A stretch of DNA of 64,000 nt. Origin: Ga0077555 sp050187415 (lineage in GTDB: Bacteria; Pseudomonadota; Alphaproteobacteria; Rhizobiales; Hyphomicrobiaceae). Made by a program: the position numbers and the translations under genes. Below are positions 33,901 through 43,601 of this stretch, in pieces. Position 1 is the first letter of the stretch; the number at the start of each line of letters is the position of its first letter. The stretch lies in assembly GCA_050187415.1 (NCBI GenBank), contig JBFWXN010000004.1:62001-126000 (forward strand). The letters run 5' to 3'. Under the pieces are notes generated by a model. That model was not told where the DNA came from. It ran no database searches and was given only the letters and a program-made list of their open reading frames with translations.

Positions 33901-34683
33901 TCAGTAGCGGAATTGTTCGGATAGGATGCGCTCGTCCAGGCTATGGCCGGAGTCGAACAGCATCAGGATGTCGATCTCGGCGGCTTCTTCGACCGAGACG
34001 CGAACGACCGAGCGTATCTCGGTGTTGTCGGCAACCGCGCTGACCGGTCGTTTATTGGCCTCGTGCACCTCGATTTCGATTTTGGCCACGGCCGGCAGCA
34101 GCGCCCCCCGCCAGCGGCGCGGCCGGAACGGAGAGATTGGCGTCAGCGCCAGGAGCCGCGCGTTGATCGGAAGAATTGGACCATGAGCGGAGAGATTATA
34201 GGCCGTCGAGCCGGCGGGTGTGGAGACAAGAAGCCCATCGCAGGCCAATTCCTCGAGGCGCTGCTTGCCATCGATCGAGATGCGCAGCTTGGCGATCTGA
34301 TAGGTCTCGCGGAAAACCGATACCTCATTGATGGCCAGCGCGGCGTGCGTCTGGTTGTTCTTGTCGAGTGCCGTCATCGACAGGGGATGGATGCGGCTGA
34401 GTTCCGCGGCCTCCAGCCGTTCGATGAGTCCTTCCTCGCGATACTCGTTCATGAGGAAGCCGACGGACCCGCGGTTCATGCCGTAGATGGGGATACGATC
34501 GTGCATGTGCCGTTTGAGCGTCTCGAGCATCAGGCCATCGCCGCCGAGGGCCACGATGACATCTGTGCTCCCGATCTCGGCGTTGCCGTAGAGGATCGCC
34601 ATCCGGCGTGCGGCTTCCTGGGCCTCCGGTGTGTCACTGGCGACGAACGTGACCCGCTCGAACCTGGCGCTGGACTTTGGCAT
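33901..34683 (-). CDS. nadK: NAD kinase
   Basis: A 260-residue NAD kinase, started at the ATG at 34683. The diphosphate motif GGDG is in VIVALGGDGLMLETL (about 44-58), and the NE/D motif in ALAINEVSVFRE and DGLLVSTPAGSTAYNLSAHGP are conserved. It makes NADP from NAD and ATP in the cytoplasm. The length is typical for alphaproteobacteria. It is divergent from cutA with a 64-base gap, which must hold both promoters. Confidence 0.95.
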   Translation of the reverse strand: MPKSSARFERVTFVASDTPEAQEAARRMAILYGNAEIGSTDVIVALGGDGLMLETLKRHMHDRIPIYGMNRGSVGFLMNEYREEGLIERLEAAELSRIHPLSMTALDKNNQTHAALAINEVSVFRETYQIAKLRISIDGKQRLEELACDGLLVSTPAGSTAYNLSAHGPILPINARLLALTPISPFRPRRWRGALLPAVAKIEIEVHEANKRPVSAVADNTEIRSVVRVSVEEAAEIDILMLFDSGHSLDERILSEQFRY

Positions 34684-34747
34684 TCTCGGACACCCGGATC
34701 TGCCCGGCTGACCAGGCGCTAACGTCCTCGAAGAGGAGTCTATTGCA

Positions 34748-35161
34748 GTGCCAGAAAATGTGGTGCGAGTAAATGCGATGCGAGCCCAAGCTGGAATGCT
34801 GGGCAGCAACGGTGACGAGGGGGACGGGATCGTGCTGGTTTATGCGACGTTCCCTGATTTGGCGTCGGCCGAGACCATCGCCGCAGACCTGGTCGAGGTC
34901 GGCTTGGCAGCGTGTGCAAACCTCAATCCGGGCATGCGATCGGTCTATCGTTGGCAGGGTATGGTCGAGCGTAGCGACGAAGTGGCCGCAATCTTCAAGA
35001 CACGGGCTCGCTTGGCCGCGCGCTTGATCGGGTGGCTGCGGGTGGCACACCCATACACCAACCCCGCGGCGGTGGTGCTGCCGGCGGTCGGCGGCTCGCA
35101 GGCGTTCCTGTCCTGGATCGCAGCCGAGACCCGGCGCGCCGCGCCAAAGGCACGGTGTTGA
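34748..35161 (+). CDS. cutA: Divalent-cation tolerance protein CutA
   Basis: A 137-residue CutA1 homologue beginning at GTG 34748; the first 25 residues are not conserved, so a start closer to the DGIVLVYATFPD segment is possible. It shows VEVGLAACANLNPGMRSVYRWQG, split over the trimer fold, and HPYTNPAAVVLP. CutA trimers have been linked to copper tolerance and other roles; the real function is unsettled. Confidence 0.88.
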   Translation: MPENVVRVNAMRAQAGMLGSNGDEGDGIVLVYATFPDLASAETIAADLVEVGLAACANLNPGMRSVYRWQGMVERSDEVAAIFKTRARLAARLIGWLRVAHPYTNPAAVVLPAVGGSQAFLSWIAAETRRAAPKARC

Positions 35162-35365
35162 TCGGCGCTCGATCAGAATACGTCGGAGGAAGCTCCAGCC
35201 CCACCCCAGCCGCACAAGTTGAATGATCCAGCCCAGGATGGGCCCGGTCAATTCGGCGCGGCGGCATATCCTCCGGTCGCGAGCGCTACCGTAAAATATC
35301 TCCCTTTGCCGTTGCGTGCGCGAGCCGGTATCCTGGCAACGATGATTGCAGCGGAGGCCGCCCCC

Positions 35366-36400
35366 ATGTCCCTGTCACCGACGCCCCACACCGCCCGTGA
35401 CGAGATCGGCGTTCTCGAGGCCGCGCGCGACTGGCTCCAGAAGGACGGCGTCGTTGCCGTTGCGACGGTGGTCGACACCTGGGGTTCGGCGCCGGTGCCG
35501 ATCGGCGGGCAAATGGCCGTCGCGGCGGATGGTCGCTTCAAAGGCTCGGTGTCCGGCGGATGCATCGAAGGCGATATCATCGCGGAGGCCGACGAGATCC
35601 TCGAGTCGGGCCAGCCGAAGTTGCTGGAGTTCGGCGTCGCCGACGAGACGGCTTGGCGCGCGGGCCTGCCGTGCGGCGGCAAGGTGAAGGTCTACGTCGA
35701 GCGCATGAAAGCCAAGGATGGTGGCGGTGAACTGCTCTCGAAGGCTGTCGAAGCGCAGCAGAGCCGGCGCGGGCTCGTCATCGAGACGCGTCTCAAGGAT
35801 GGCGCGAAGACGGTTTTTGCGCGCGAGGATAGCGGTGTGCCGGACGATATCGCCAAACGCTTCTCGACGGCAAAGAGCGGTCTTGTCGAGACGCCGGACG
35901 GCGAGGTGTTCCTGCACGCCCTGGTGCCGCCGGCGCGGATCATCGTAGTGGGCGCCTCGCACATCGGCCAAGTGCTGGCCGAGATAGCGCGCCTGGCAGG
36001 CTACGAGATCCAGGTCGTCGACCCCCGCAGCGCCTTCGCCGCACCCGACCGCTTTCCCGGCATCGCCCTCCACGCGGAGTGGCCGCAGGATGTGCTGCCC
36101 AAAATAGGCCTCGACCCCTATACGGCGGTGGTCGCACTGGCTCACGTTGGACATATCGACGACGAGGCGCTGAAGCTGGCACTGCGATCGAACTGTCTCT
36201 ACGTCGGTGCCCTCGGCTCGCAGCGCAACCACGCCAAGCGCCGCGAGCGCCTGTTGGCGGCCGGCATCACAGAGGACGAGATAGCCCGCATCCGGGCGCC
36301 GATCGGCATCGACATCGGAGCCCAGACGCCGGCCGAGATCGCGGTATCGGTGATGGCCGATATCATCAGCGCGGTCCGTGGTCCGAAGCGTCGGAGCTGA
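35366..36400 (+). CDS. XdhC family protein (molybdenum hydroxylase maturation)
   Basis: A 344-residue protein started at ATG 35366, with GGAGG eight bases upstream. An N-terminal XdhC/CoxI domain (about 10-90) contains DTWGSAPVPIGG and GSVSGGCIEGD with the conserved cysteine, and PCGGKVKVYVE follows. A C-terminal Rossmann domain begins IIVVGASHIGQVLAEIAR. XdhC proteins bind molybdenum cofactor and help load xanthine dehydrogenase-type enzymes. No such catalytic subunit is nearby, but an orphan [2Fe-2S] small subunit lies 2.5 kb upstream. Confidence 0.88.
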   Translation: MSLSPTPHTARDEIGVLEAARDWLQKDGVVAVATVVDTWGSAPVPIGGQMAVAADGRFKGSVSGGCIEGDIIAEADEILESGQPKLLEFGVADETAWRAGLPCGGKVKVYVERMKAKDGGGELLSKAVEAQQSRRGLVIETRLKDGAKTVFAREDSGVPDDIAKRFSTAKSGLVETPDGEVFLHALVPPARIIVVGASHIGQVLAEIARLAGYEIQVVDPRSAFAAPDRFPGIALHAEWPQDVLPKIGLDPYTAVVALAHVGHIDDEALKLALRSNCLYVGALGSQRNHAKRRERLLAAGITEDEIARIRAPIGIDIGAQTPAEIAVSVMADIISAVRGPKRRS

Positions 36401-36518
36401 GCACACACGGTTGAAGCGGACGATATCGTCGGATTGAGCAGCGGCATCGGAACGTCGACGTCCGAATGACCCGATGCCGGAAACGGCAAGCATCAGGCCG
36501 TGAGCGGACGCCTCCGCC

Positions 36519-37306
<788 letters not shown>

Positions 37307-37307
<1 letters not shown>

Positions 37308-38056
37308 CAGCCTTTCATCTCGGAGAGCTCCGCCCAGTCGAACTCCTGCCCGCAGAACGGCACGAAGACCAACTGGGTATGCCCCATGCTGATCACGTCC
37401 ATCGCGTTGAGCTCGACCGCCGACGTAGGCTTGGTGTCGTTGACGGCAACGATATTGGTCTTGGCCAGATTGGGCACAAGGAGGAACCGCCGGTCAACCG
37501 AATCATAGCGAATATAAGCCTGTTCTTCGCTCGAGATGGTCTCGTCGCCGAAATCGATGGGCACACGCTGTCCGGTCGATCGGCCGACGGTGTTGTTGCC
37601 CTCGAATATCGGGCGGAACGCTCCGAGGCCGGGGCCGCCGATAACGACCAGCCACGCGACGACCGGGTCCTGGTGAAATTCGGTGCGCTTGACCAAAGTC
37701 TTCCCGCGTACGAGCTGGGTGCGCGACCCGCCGTCGGGCGAGGCCTGCCGCGACACGCCCGGCCGCATGGCGCGGGTCTGGGGCGTGTCGGAACTCGGCG
37801 GTGGCGTGGCCGCGCGAACTTCGGCCACGGCCTGGGCAGCGCTCGGAACCGTCCGGCGTTCGGTCGCCTCGGCCGGAGACGAGAGAACGGGCGGGGGCGC
37901 GGCAACGGGCGGGGGTGGCATCGGCAGTGCCTTCGGTTCCTTGTCGCTCGCGGGCTGTGAGCCTTCGCTTCGCGCCGCTGCCGCCAGCGCCTGCCTCAGC
38001 GAGCCGACCATGCGCCGGTCTCCGCCCGCCATGTCGTCGTTCCCGTTCTTCGACAT
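37307..38056 (-). CDS. FHA-domain protein with disordered N-terminus
   Basis: A 249-residue soluble protein with a strong ribosome site (GAGGAGAGGG) before ATG 38056. Residues 1-115 are Ala/Pro/Ser/Thr-rich and likely disordered, offering several Ser/Thr that a kinase could modify. A forkhead-associated domain covers about 135-235, with GNNTVGRSTGQ as the arginine loop and ISSEEQAYIR as the next loop; the loop asparagine region VNDTKP differs from the usual NG. FHA domains bind phosphothreonine, so this is a likely reader in the kinase/phosphatase circuit. Coupled to the PP2C gene downstream. Confidence 0.88.
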
Positions 38057-38137
38057 TGATCCCTCTCCTCGATCCGCAAATTTCGTTCATTGCGCCACAC
38101 AAGCGAACTACGCGCCGACCGGCTGCCTCGGGCCGCT

Positions 38138-38797
38138 TCAGGCGGACTGCGTACGCAGCGGCGCCGTCTCGCCGGTTCGGAACATCAGGCACGCGCTACC
38201 GATTTCGATTCGGTCGCCGTCGTTCAACCGGCATTTGGCCGAAGGCGCTCCGTTGACTGCGAGATAGGCCTCGCCGGCACTGACGTCGAACAAAATGAAC
38301 TCGTTTTCGGGCGTGCGTTGAATGAGCGCGCGCGTTCCTCCCGGCGACGCTTCGGGGATTGCAAGGTCGCAGTCCTCGCTGTCGCCGATCCGCATGAGTT
38401 CACCGATGGCAACGGGAGATCCGCGCATGTCCGGCGTCTCGATCCACGCCAACCGGTGAGCAACGAGGCCGCTACCCGGCGGCACGAGCCCGCGTTCGCC
38501 GCGCCGGCGCCAATCGCTGGCTGCCCGCGCCACCGCGCGGGCCAACGCGACCATGGGCACAGCCAGCGCCGTCAGGCCGGCGAGCATCACGGTCGGGTGG
38601 CGATCCAGTCCCGCCCGCATGAATTTCACGAACTCCGTCTCGAGTCGGCTGGACAGAAAAGCATCGCTGGCGCCGGCGGACGTGTGGCTCGCCACGAGCG
38701 CACAAATCATTGTGGTGCACAACACGACGCCGCCAGTGAACGGCGGCAGACGGCCCCCGTCGCAGGCAATTGATCGTGTGTGCCGCGGCCCGGGCAT
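38138..38797 (-). CDS. Membrane-anchored FHA-domain protein
   Basis: A 219-residue protein starting at ATG 38797, with GGAGG five bases upstream. A hydrophobic segment (about 22-42) and a second helix (about 68-92, starting TVMLAGLTAL) anchor it, and Arg-rich sequence right after the second helix favours a cytoplasmic C-terminus. The FHA domain spans about 125-212, with ELMRIGDSEDCDLAIP, LAVNGAPSAKC and GDRIEIGSACLMF. It would bind phosphothreonine at the membrane, perhaps on the divergently encoded kinase. About 80 bases separate it from the soluble FHA gene, so one operon of three genes is likely. Confidence 0.85.
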   Translation of the reverse strand: MPGPRHTRSIACDGGRLPPFTGGVVLCTTMICALVASHTSAGASDAFLSSRLETEFVKFMRAGLDRHPTVMLAGLTALAVPMVALARAVARAASDWRRRGERGLVPPGSGLVAHRLAWIETPDMRGSPVAIGELMRIGDSEDCDLAIPEASPGGTRALIQRTPENEFILFDVSAGEAYLAVNGAPSAKCRLNDGDRIEIGSACLMFRTGETAPLRTQSA

Positions 38798-39164
38798 GGC
38801 ACCTCCGTCGAATCGGTAACGTTTGACGCCCGATGACGGCCACAACATGGCCAGATTGCTCGACCTGTTCCATGCGGGCAACGTTCTGCGCACGAACCGC
38901 TTGATCACCGCCCGCGTCGGCCGTGCCTGACCCGGACATGGGCTTGCCAACTCTTGGTTTTGCCATATTGATGGCGAGAATTTGGACCGGTGGGAATCGT
39001 AGTCCGGATCGATCTGGGCTGCATGACGGGTACGGGGAGGGCAGCGTGATCCTGACAGCGGGAACGAGCCCCGCCTGCAACGCGTGGCGTGGATCGTGCC
39101 ATCTCGCGGTCGGCCCGGGCTCGATCGCAGCGGCTCGGATCGCCAAGCTAATGATCGTCTCGAT
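38798..39164. other. 367-base divergent region between the membrane FHA and WD40-kinase genes
   Basis: No gene is supported. It must contain both promoters. The most AT-rich stretch (38944-38972, TTGCCA then TATTGAT about 16 bases on) is a weak promoter candidate for the kinase. I see no strong palindrome or terminator. Confidence 0.4.
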
Positions 39165-41576
39165 ATGAGCGATCTGGTCGCCCTCAAACCCGGTACTGTG
39201 CTCGCCGACGAGTATCGGATCGAGCGGCCGCTGGGTGCGGGCGGCTTCGGGATCACCTATCTCGCAGAAGAGATCGCTCTCGCCCGCAAGGTGACGATCA
39301 AGGAGTATTTTCCGGTCGATTTCGCCGCCCGCGATTCGGCCGAGGAGGTGGTGCCACGTTCGCGCGACAGCGAAGGCGACTACTCGTGGGGGCTCGATCG
39401 CTTTCTCTCCGAGGCGCAGACCCTCGCCCGCTTCGATCACCCGAACATCGTGCGCGTCTATCGCTTCTTTCAGGCGCGCAATACCGGCTACATCGTGCTG
39501 CACTACGAGGAGGGTGAGAGCCTCAAGGGCTGGCTCAAGGGGCTGGGCCGGGCACCGCGCCAGCCGGAACTCGATCGGTTGATCCAGCCGCTCCTCGAGG
39601 CGCTCGAGACCGTGCACACGGCCGAGTACCTGCACCGCGATATCGCGCCCGACAACATCATGATCCGGCGCGACGGACAGCCGGTGCTGATTGATTTCGG
39701 GTCCGCTCGCGGCGATATCGCCAAGCACACGAAGACGATCTCCGCCTTGGTCAAGCCGGGCTACAGCCCCTACGAGCAGTATGCTACGATCGCCAAGCAG
39801 CAAGGCCCCTGGACCGACATCTATTCCCTTGGGGCGACGCTCTACGAGGCGGTGACGGGGCGCCGGCCTCCGGATGCGCCGACGCGCATGGTGTCGGATG
39901 AGTTCGTGTCGACCGCCGACGCGGCGCTCTCGTCTTATCGGCCCCGGTTCGTTGCGGCGATCGACAAAGCCCTGCGCATGGACATGGGCGAGCGCCCGCG
40001 TAGTGTCGCCGAATGGCGCGCCGAGCTGCTGGCACCCGCGCCGAAGCGGGCCGAGGCCAAACGCCAGCCCGAGCCGCCGGCTGTCGAGCCAATTCCTCGT
40101 TCGAGCCAAAAACCGGCTGGGGCAAAGCCGGCATCGTCTAGCAAGGCCGACCCCGCGCCCGATGTGGCTGTCATCTCCCGGGGCTCGCGACGGCCGTCCG
40201 GGCAGTCGGCTCCGCGCCGTTCGGGTGGATTGGCGGCCGCCTTCCTCGAGGGCTGGCGTAAGGCCGGTCCGGTGAATTCACCCGCCGCCGACGCTCCGGT
40301 CATTCCCGAACCAGAGCCCGAGCCGGAACCCGAGCTGAAGCCTGAACCGAAAAAGCCGAAAGAGAAGCCGGCACCCGTCGCCGCGCCGATACCCGCTGCT
40401 GCCAAAGCGGAACCCAAGCCGGCGCGGCGCCGTTCGCTGTTCTCGCGCAGCCCCAGCCACAAGTCACCGACGCCGATGGCCGACCCCAAGCCGGAGCCGG
40501 GCGCTCGGCAGGCGACTCCGCGCGCCTTGCGAAAGCGCACGCGTGATAGCCGCTGGCGAATGTTCGTGCTGCACCTCCTGCTGGCCGTGCTCGTGGCGGC
40601 AGCGGTGGTTGCGGTCCAGGATCACATCCCGCGCGTACGCCGGGAAGGTGGCGGCCTGCTCACCAGCCAGACCAACGCCGATGTGGCTCTCGTCGAGCTC
40701 AGGGGCCACGCGGGTCCGGTGACTGGGCTCGCCTACTCGGCCGACGGCCAGCAGATCGTCACCGCGTCGGGAGACGGCACGCTCAAGGTTTGGACGTCCG
40801 CCGGTGGCCATCTGGTGCGCACGCTCGAGCTCGATTCCGGCGCGGCGAGCGCATTGGCGGTCTATGGCGATCGCGCCGCAACCGGCCATCAGGATGGCTC
40901 GATCGCTGTCTGGGACCTGACTTCGGGCTCGAAGCTCGCGTCCATGCGGCGCAACGAGGCGGCAATATGGGCGTTGACCTTTCTCGGACGCGACGACCGC
41001 CTTGCCGCGGGCGAACACGATTGGTCGGTCGCCATCTGGGATGTCGCGAAGCCGACGGCGCCCGTTAGCATCTTGTCGGGGCACGAAAGTGCGATCAAGG
41101 CGGTTGCCTATGCCCCGCGCGGGCCCTTTATCGCATCCGGCGCGGCCGACAAGACGATCAAGCTCTGGAAGGAGGACAAGGCGCAATTGGTGCGCACGTA
41201 TCGCGGCCATGCCGACTTCGTCTCGTCTGTGGCCTTCGAGCCGAGAGGACGCGCGCTCGCCTCAGCCTCCCTGGATGGCCAGGTCCGGGTCTGGTCCACC
41301 TACCGCAACCAACGCAAGCGCAGTTTCAAGGCCCACGACGGCAACATCCCCGCGTTGGCCTTCATGCCGGACGGACAACATCTGGTCTCCGGCGGGGCCG
41401 ACGGTCGCGTCAAAATCTGGAATACGGTCCGCGGTCGGCTGATCCGAACAGTCGTTGGCGAAATCGGCGAGATCGACGTGGTCGCTGTTTCGCCGGACGG
41501 GCGGCACGTAGCGGCCGGAGGTAGCGGCGGGACGGCCCGCGTTTTTGCCGTCGACCTGCCCAAGGAAGGGTCCTGA
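39165..41576 (+). CDS. Transmembrane Ser/Thr kinase with C-terminal seven-repeat WD40 propeller
   Basis: An 803-residue protein. The kinase domain (about 16-290) has GAGGFGITYLAE, ATP-binding K46 in TIKEYF, HRDIAPDN (157-164, with Ala in place of the usual Lys) and DFG at D177. A low-complexity linker (290-460) includes a Pro-Glu then Pro-Lys stretch like the spacer of TonB. A single membrane helix lies at about 467-487 with Arg/Lys-rich sequence before it, so the N-terminus should be inside and the C-terminus in the periplasm. Seven WD40 repeats (about 508-800) make a complete propeller, probably the sensor. It is divergent from two FHA genes and a phosphatase, and is a close paralogue of the kinase at 142. 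Confidence 0.92.
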   Translation: MSDLVALKPGTVLADEYRIERPLGAGGFGITYLAEEIALARKVTIKEYFPVDFAARDSAEEVVPRSRDSEGDYSWGLDRFLSEAQTLARFDHPNIVRVYRFFQARNTGYIVLHYEEGESLKGWLKGLGRAPRQPELDRLIQPLLEALETVHTAEYLHRDIAPDNIMIRRDGQPVLIDFGSARGDIAKHTKTISALVKPGYSPYEQYATIAKQQGPWTDIYSLGATLYEAVTGRRPPDAPTRMVSDEFVSTADAALSSYRPRFVAAIDKALRMDMGERPRSVAEWRAELLAPAPKRAEAKRQPEPPAVEPIPRSSQKPAGAKPASSSKADPAPDVAVISRGSRRPSGQSAPRRSGGLAAAFLEGWRKAGPVNSPAADAPVIPEPEPEPEPELKPEPKKPKEKPAPVAAPIPAAAKAEPKPARRRSLFSRSPSHKSPTPMADPKPEPGARQATPRALRKRTRDSRWRMFVLHLLLAVLVAAAVVAVQDHIPRVRREGGGLLTSQTNADVALVELRGHAGPVTGLAYSADGQQIVTASGDGTLKVWTSAGGHLVRTLELDSGAASALAVYGDRAATGHQDGSIAVWDLTSGSKLASMRRNEAAIWALTFLGRDDRLAAGEHDWSVAIWDVAKPTAPVSILSGHESAIKAVAYAPRGPFIASGAADKTIKLWKEDKAQLVRTYRGHADFVSSVAFEPRGRALASASLDGQVRVWSTYRNQRKRSFKAHDGNIPALAFMPDGQHLVSGGADGRVKIWNTVRGRLIRTVVGEIGEIDVVAVSPDGRHVAAGGSGGTARVFAVDLPKEGS

Positions 41577-41664
41577 GACACCGCCGCCGCGGGGCTTGCC
41601 TCACGCGTTGTTGGTGGGGCTATACTCGGCCATCGAGGCCCCCTGCCAGCGAGGCACCTACACT

Positions 41665-43284
41665 ATGCCGCAAGCAAAGCCGCTCGATGCCGTGACGCTC
41701 GAGATCGTGTGGACGCGGCTCATTTCGGCGGTCGACGAGGCCGCGCGCGTGATCATGCGCACGTCGTTCTCGACACTGTCGAACGAGGCTAACGATTTCG
41801 CCTGCGTGCTGACCGACGCCAACGGGCACTCTCTGGCCCAGAACTCCGGCAGCATCCCGTCGTTCATCGGCTGTCTGCCGGCGACCGTGCGCCACTTTTT
41901 GGACCGCATGGGGCCGGGCGAGATGCGCGCCGGAGACGTCCTGATTACCAACAACCCTTGGGACGCCACCGGCCATCTCAACGATATCACGCTGGTGAAG
42001 CCCCTGTTTCGCAACGGCCGCCTGGTTGCGTTTGCCGCCTCGACGTCGCATGTGCCGGATATCGGTGGACGAGTTCGCTCGGTCGAGCCTCGCGAACTCT
42101 ACGAAGAAGGCTTCCATATTCCGCTGATGCACTTCATTCGCGAAGGCAAGCCCGACGAAACGCTGATCCGGCTGCTGCGCACGAATGTCCGCACCCCCGA
42201 TCAGACACTCGGCGATGTCTGGGCGCAAGCGAGCGCCCTCGCGGTCATCGAAGAGCGTCTGGCCGCGACCATGCAGGATTACGGCCTCGGTGATCTCGAG
42301 GCGTTTGCATCGGACCTGTTCGAGCGCTCCGAGTCGGCGATGCGCGCCGCCATCCGGACGGTGCCGGCCGGTACCTATCGCTATTCCATGCAGACCGACG
42401 GTTTGGACCAGCCATTCGAATTCCGCGTCGCCGTCACCATCGACGGAGATGAGGCGACGTTCGATTTCACCGGCACATCGCCGCAACAGCCGCGCGCCAT
42501 CAACTGCGTCATCGCCTATACGTTTGCCATGACGGCCTATGCCCTCAAGTGCGCGCTGCTGCCGAGCCTGCCGAATAATGAGGGCGTCCTGCGGCCGATC
42601 AAGATCATCGCTCCCGAAGGGTCGTTGCTCAATCCGCGGCATCCGGCATCATGCGGCGGACGGGCGGCGACCGGCCATTACGTGCCGGCCGTCATCTATG
42701 GGGCCTTGCATCAGGCCATCCCGGAAAAGGTAATGGCCGCGCCCGGCTCGCCGCTTTGGATCATGACCCTGGCGGGGCTCAACAACGAGGGCCAGCCCTT
42801 TGCGACCGTGCTTTTCTACAATGGCGGCCTCGGCGGTCGCGCCGCTGCCGACGGAGTTTCGGCGTTGGCCTGGCCGTCGAACATCTCGTCGACGCCGGTG
42901 GAAGTGGCAGAGCGCTCGGGACAACTCCTGTTTCGCCAGAAGGTACTCAAGGCGGGATCGGGTGGCGACGGTGAATTGCGGGGCGGGCTGGGACAGGCGA
43001 TCGAAATCGAATGTCTCTCCGCGCGTGAGCTGTCGGCTTGGTTCGTGACCGAGCGAACGAAATTTGCGGCACCGGGAATTGGCGGCGGCAGGGACGGCGC
43101 CGCAGGACGGGTGGCAATCAACGGTCACGACGTCGACACGCGACACATGCACCTCCTGCACAAGGGTGACGTCGTCACCCTCGAGACGCCCGGTGGTGGC
43201 GGCTACGGCGAACCGGCGCGGCGAAGCCCGATCGCGCGCGCGCGCGATCGCCAGATGGGCTACGTCAAGGCATCGGAGACTTGA
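41665..43284 (+). CDS. Hydantoinase B/oxoprolinase family protein without its A subunit
   Basis: A 539-residue HyuB-type protein starting at ATG 41665, with GAGG ten bases upstream. Hallmarks include MRTSFSTLSNEANDFAC, GDVLITNNPWDATGHLNDI, DFTGTSPQQPRAINCV, HPASCGGR and the C-terminal LETPGGGGYGEP. In known systems HyuA and HyuB together form ATP-dependent N-methylhydantoinase, 5-oxoprolinase or acetone-carboxylase-like enzymes. No HyuA gene is adjacent on either side. It may work with a distant HyuA, or the pair may have been split. The exact substrate is unknown. Confidence 0.9.
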   Translation: MPQAKPLDAVTLEIVWTRLISAVDEAARVIMRTSFSTLSNEANDFACVLTDANGHSLAQNSGSIPSFIGCLPATVRHFLDRMGPGEMRAGDVLITNNPWDATGHLNDITLVKPLFRNGRLVAFAASTSHVPDIGGRVRSVEPRELYEEGFHIPLMHFIREGKPDETLIRLLRTNVRTPDQTLGDVWAQASALAVIEERLAATMQDYGLGDLEAFASDLFERSESAMRAAIRTVPAGTYRYSMQTDGLDQPFEFRVAVTIDGDEATFDFTGTSPQQPRAINCVIAYTFAMTAYALKCALLPSLPNNEGVLRPIKIIAPEGSLLNPRHPASCGGRAATGHYVPAVIYGALHQAIPEKVMAAPGSPLWIMTLAGLNNEGQPFATVLFYNGGLGGRAAADGVSALAWPSNISSTPVEVAERSGQLLFRQKVLKAGSGGDGELRGGLGQAIEIECLSARELSAWFVTERTKFAAPGIGGGRDGAAGRVAINGHDVDTRHMHLLHKGDVVTLETPGGGGYGEPARRSPIARARDRQMGYVKASET

Positions 43285-43347
43285 ATGATCTCCGAGAGGA
43301 GCCTGCCCAGGCGTAGGCCCTCTTCGCTTCGACTGAGACGTCGCGTG

Positions 43348-43548
43348 CTATTCCCCCTGCTTCCGCGCGAGATCTTTTTTCTTCGTTTGCGCTTCCGGGA
43401 ACACCCACATGGCGATTACCGCGAAGACGGAAAATCCGATCACGAGCCAGAACAGATGGCCCTTGCCGATCGAGGCTTCCCAATAAGCAACTGCGACGCC
43501 TATCAGAATTGTGACGACCGAGAGCACGGCCTTGACGTCGTTCGGCAT
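43348..43548 (-). CDS. Small membrane protein, two helices
   Basis: A 66-residue protein starting at ATG 43548 with GGAAG nine bases upstream. Two hydrophobic helices (about 5-23 and 31-51) are followed by a lysine-rich tail. It lies 50 bases downstream of the fatty-acid-hydroxylase-like gene on the same strand and may be co-transcribed with it. No family is recognised. Confidence 0.6.
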   Translation of the reverse strand: MPNDVKAVLSVVTILIGVAVAYWEASIGKGHLFWLVIGFSVFAVIAMWVFPEAQTKKKDLARKQGE

Positions 43549-43601
43549 GGCTTCGTCTTCCGTTTTCGCCTGTCGATGACGGCGCGCGCCAAGCGCACCG
43601 C

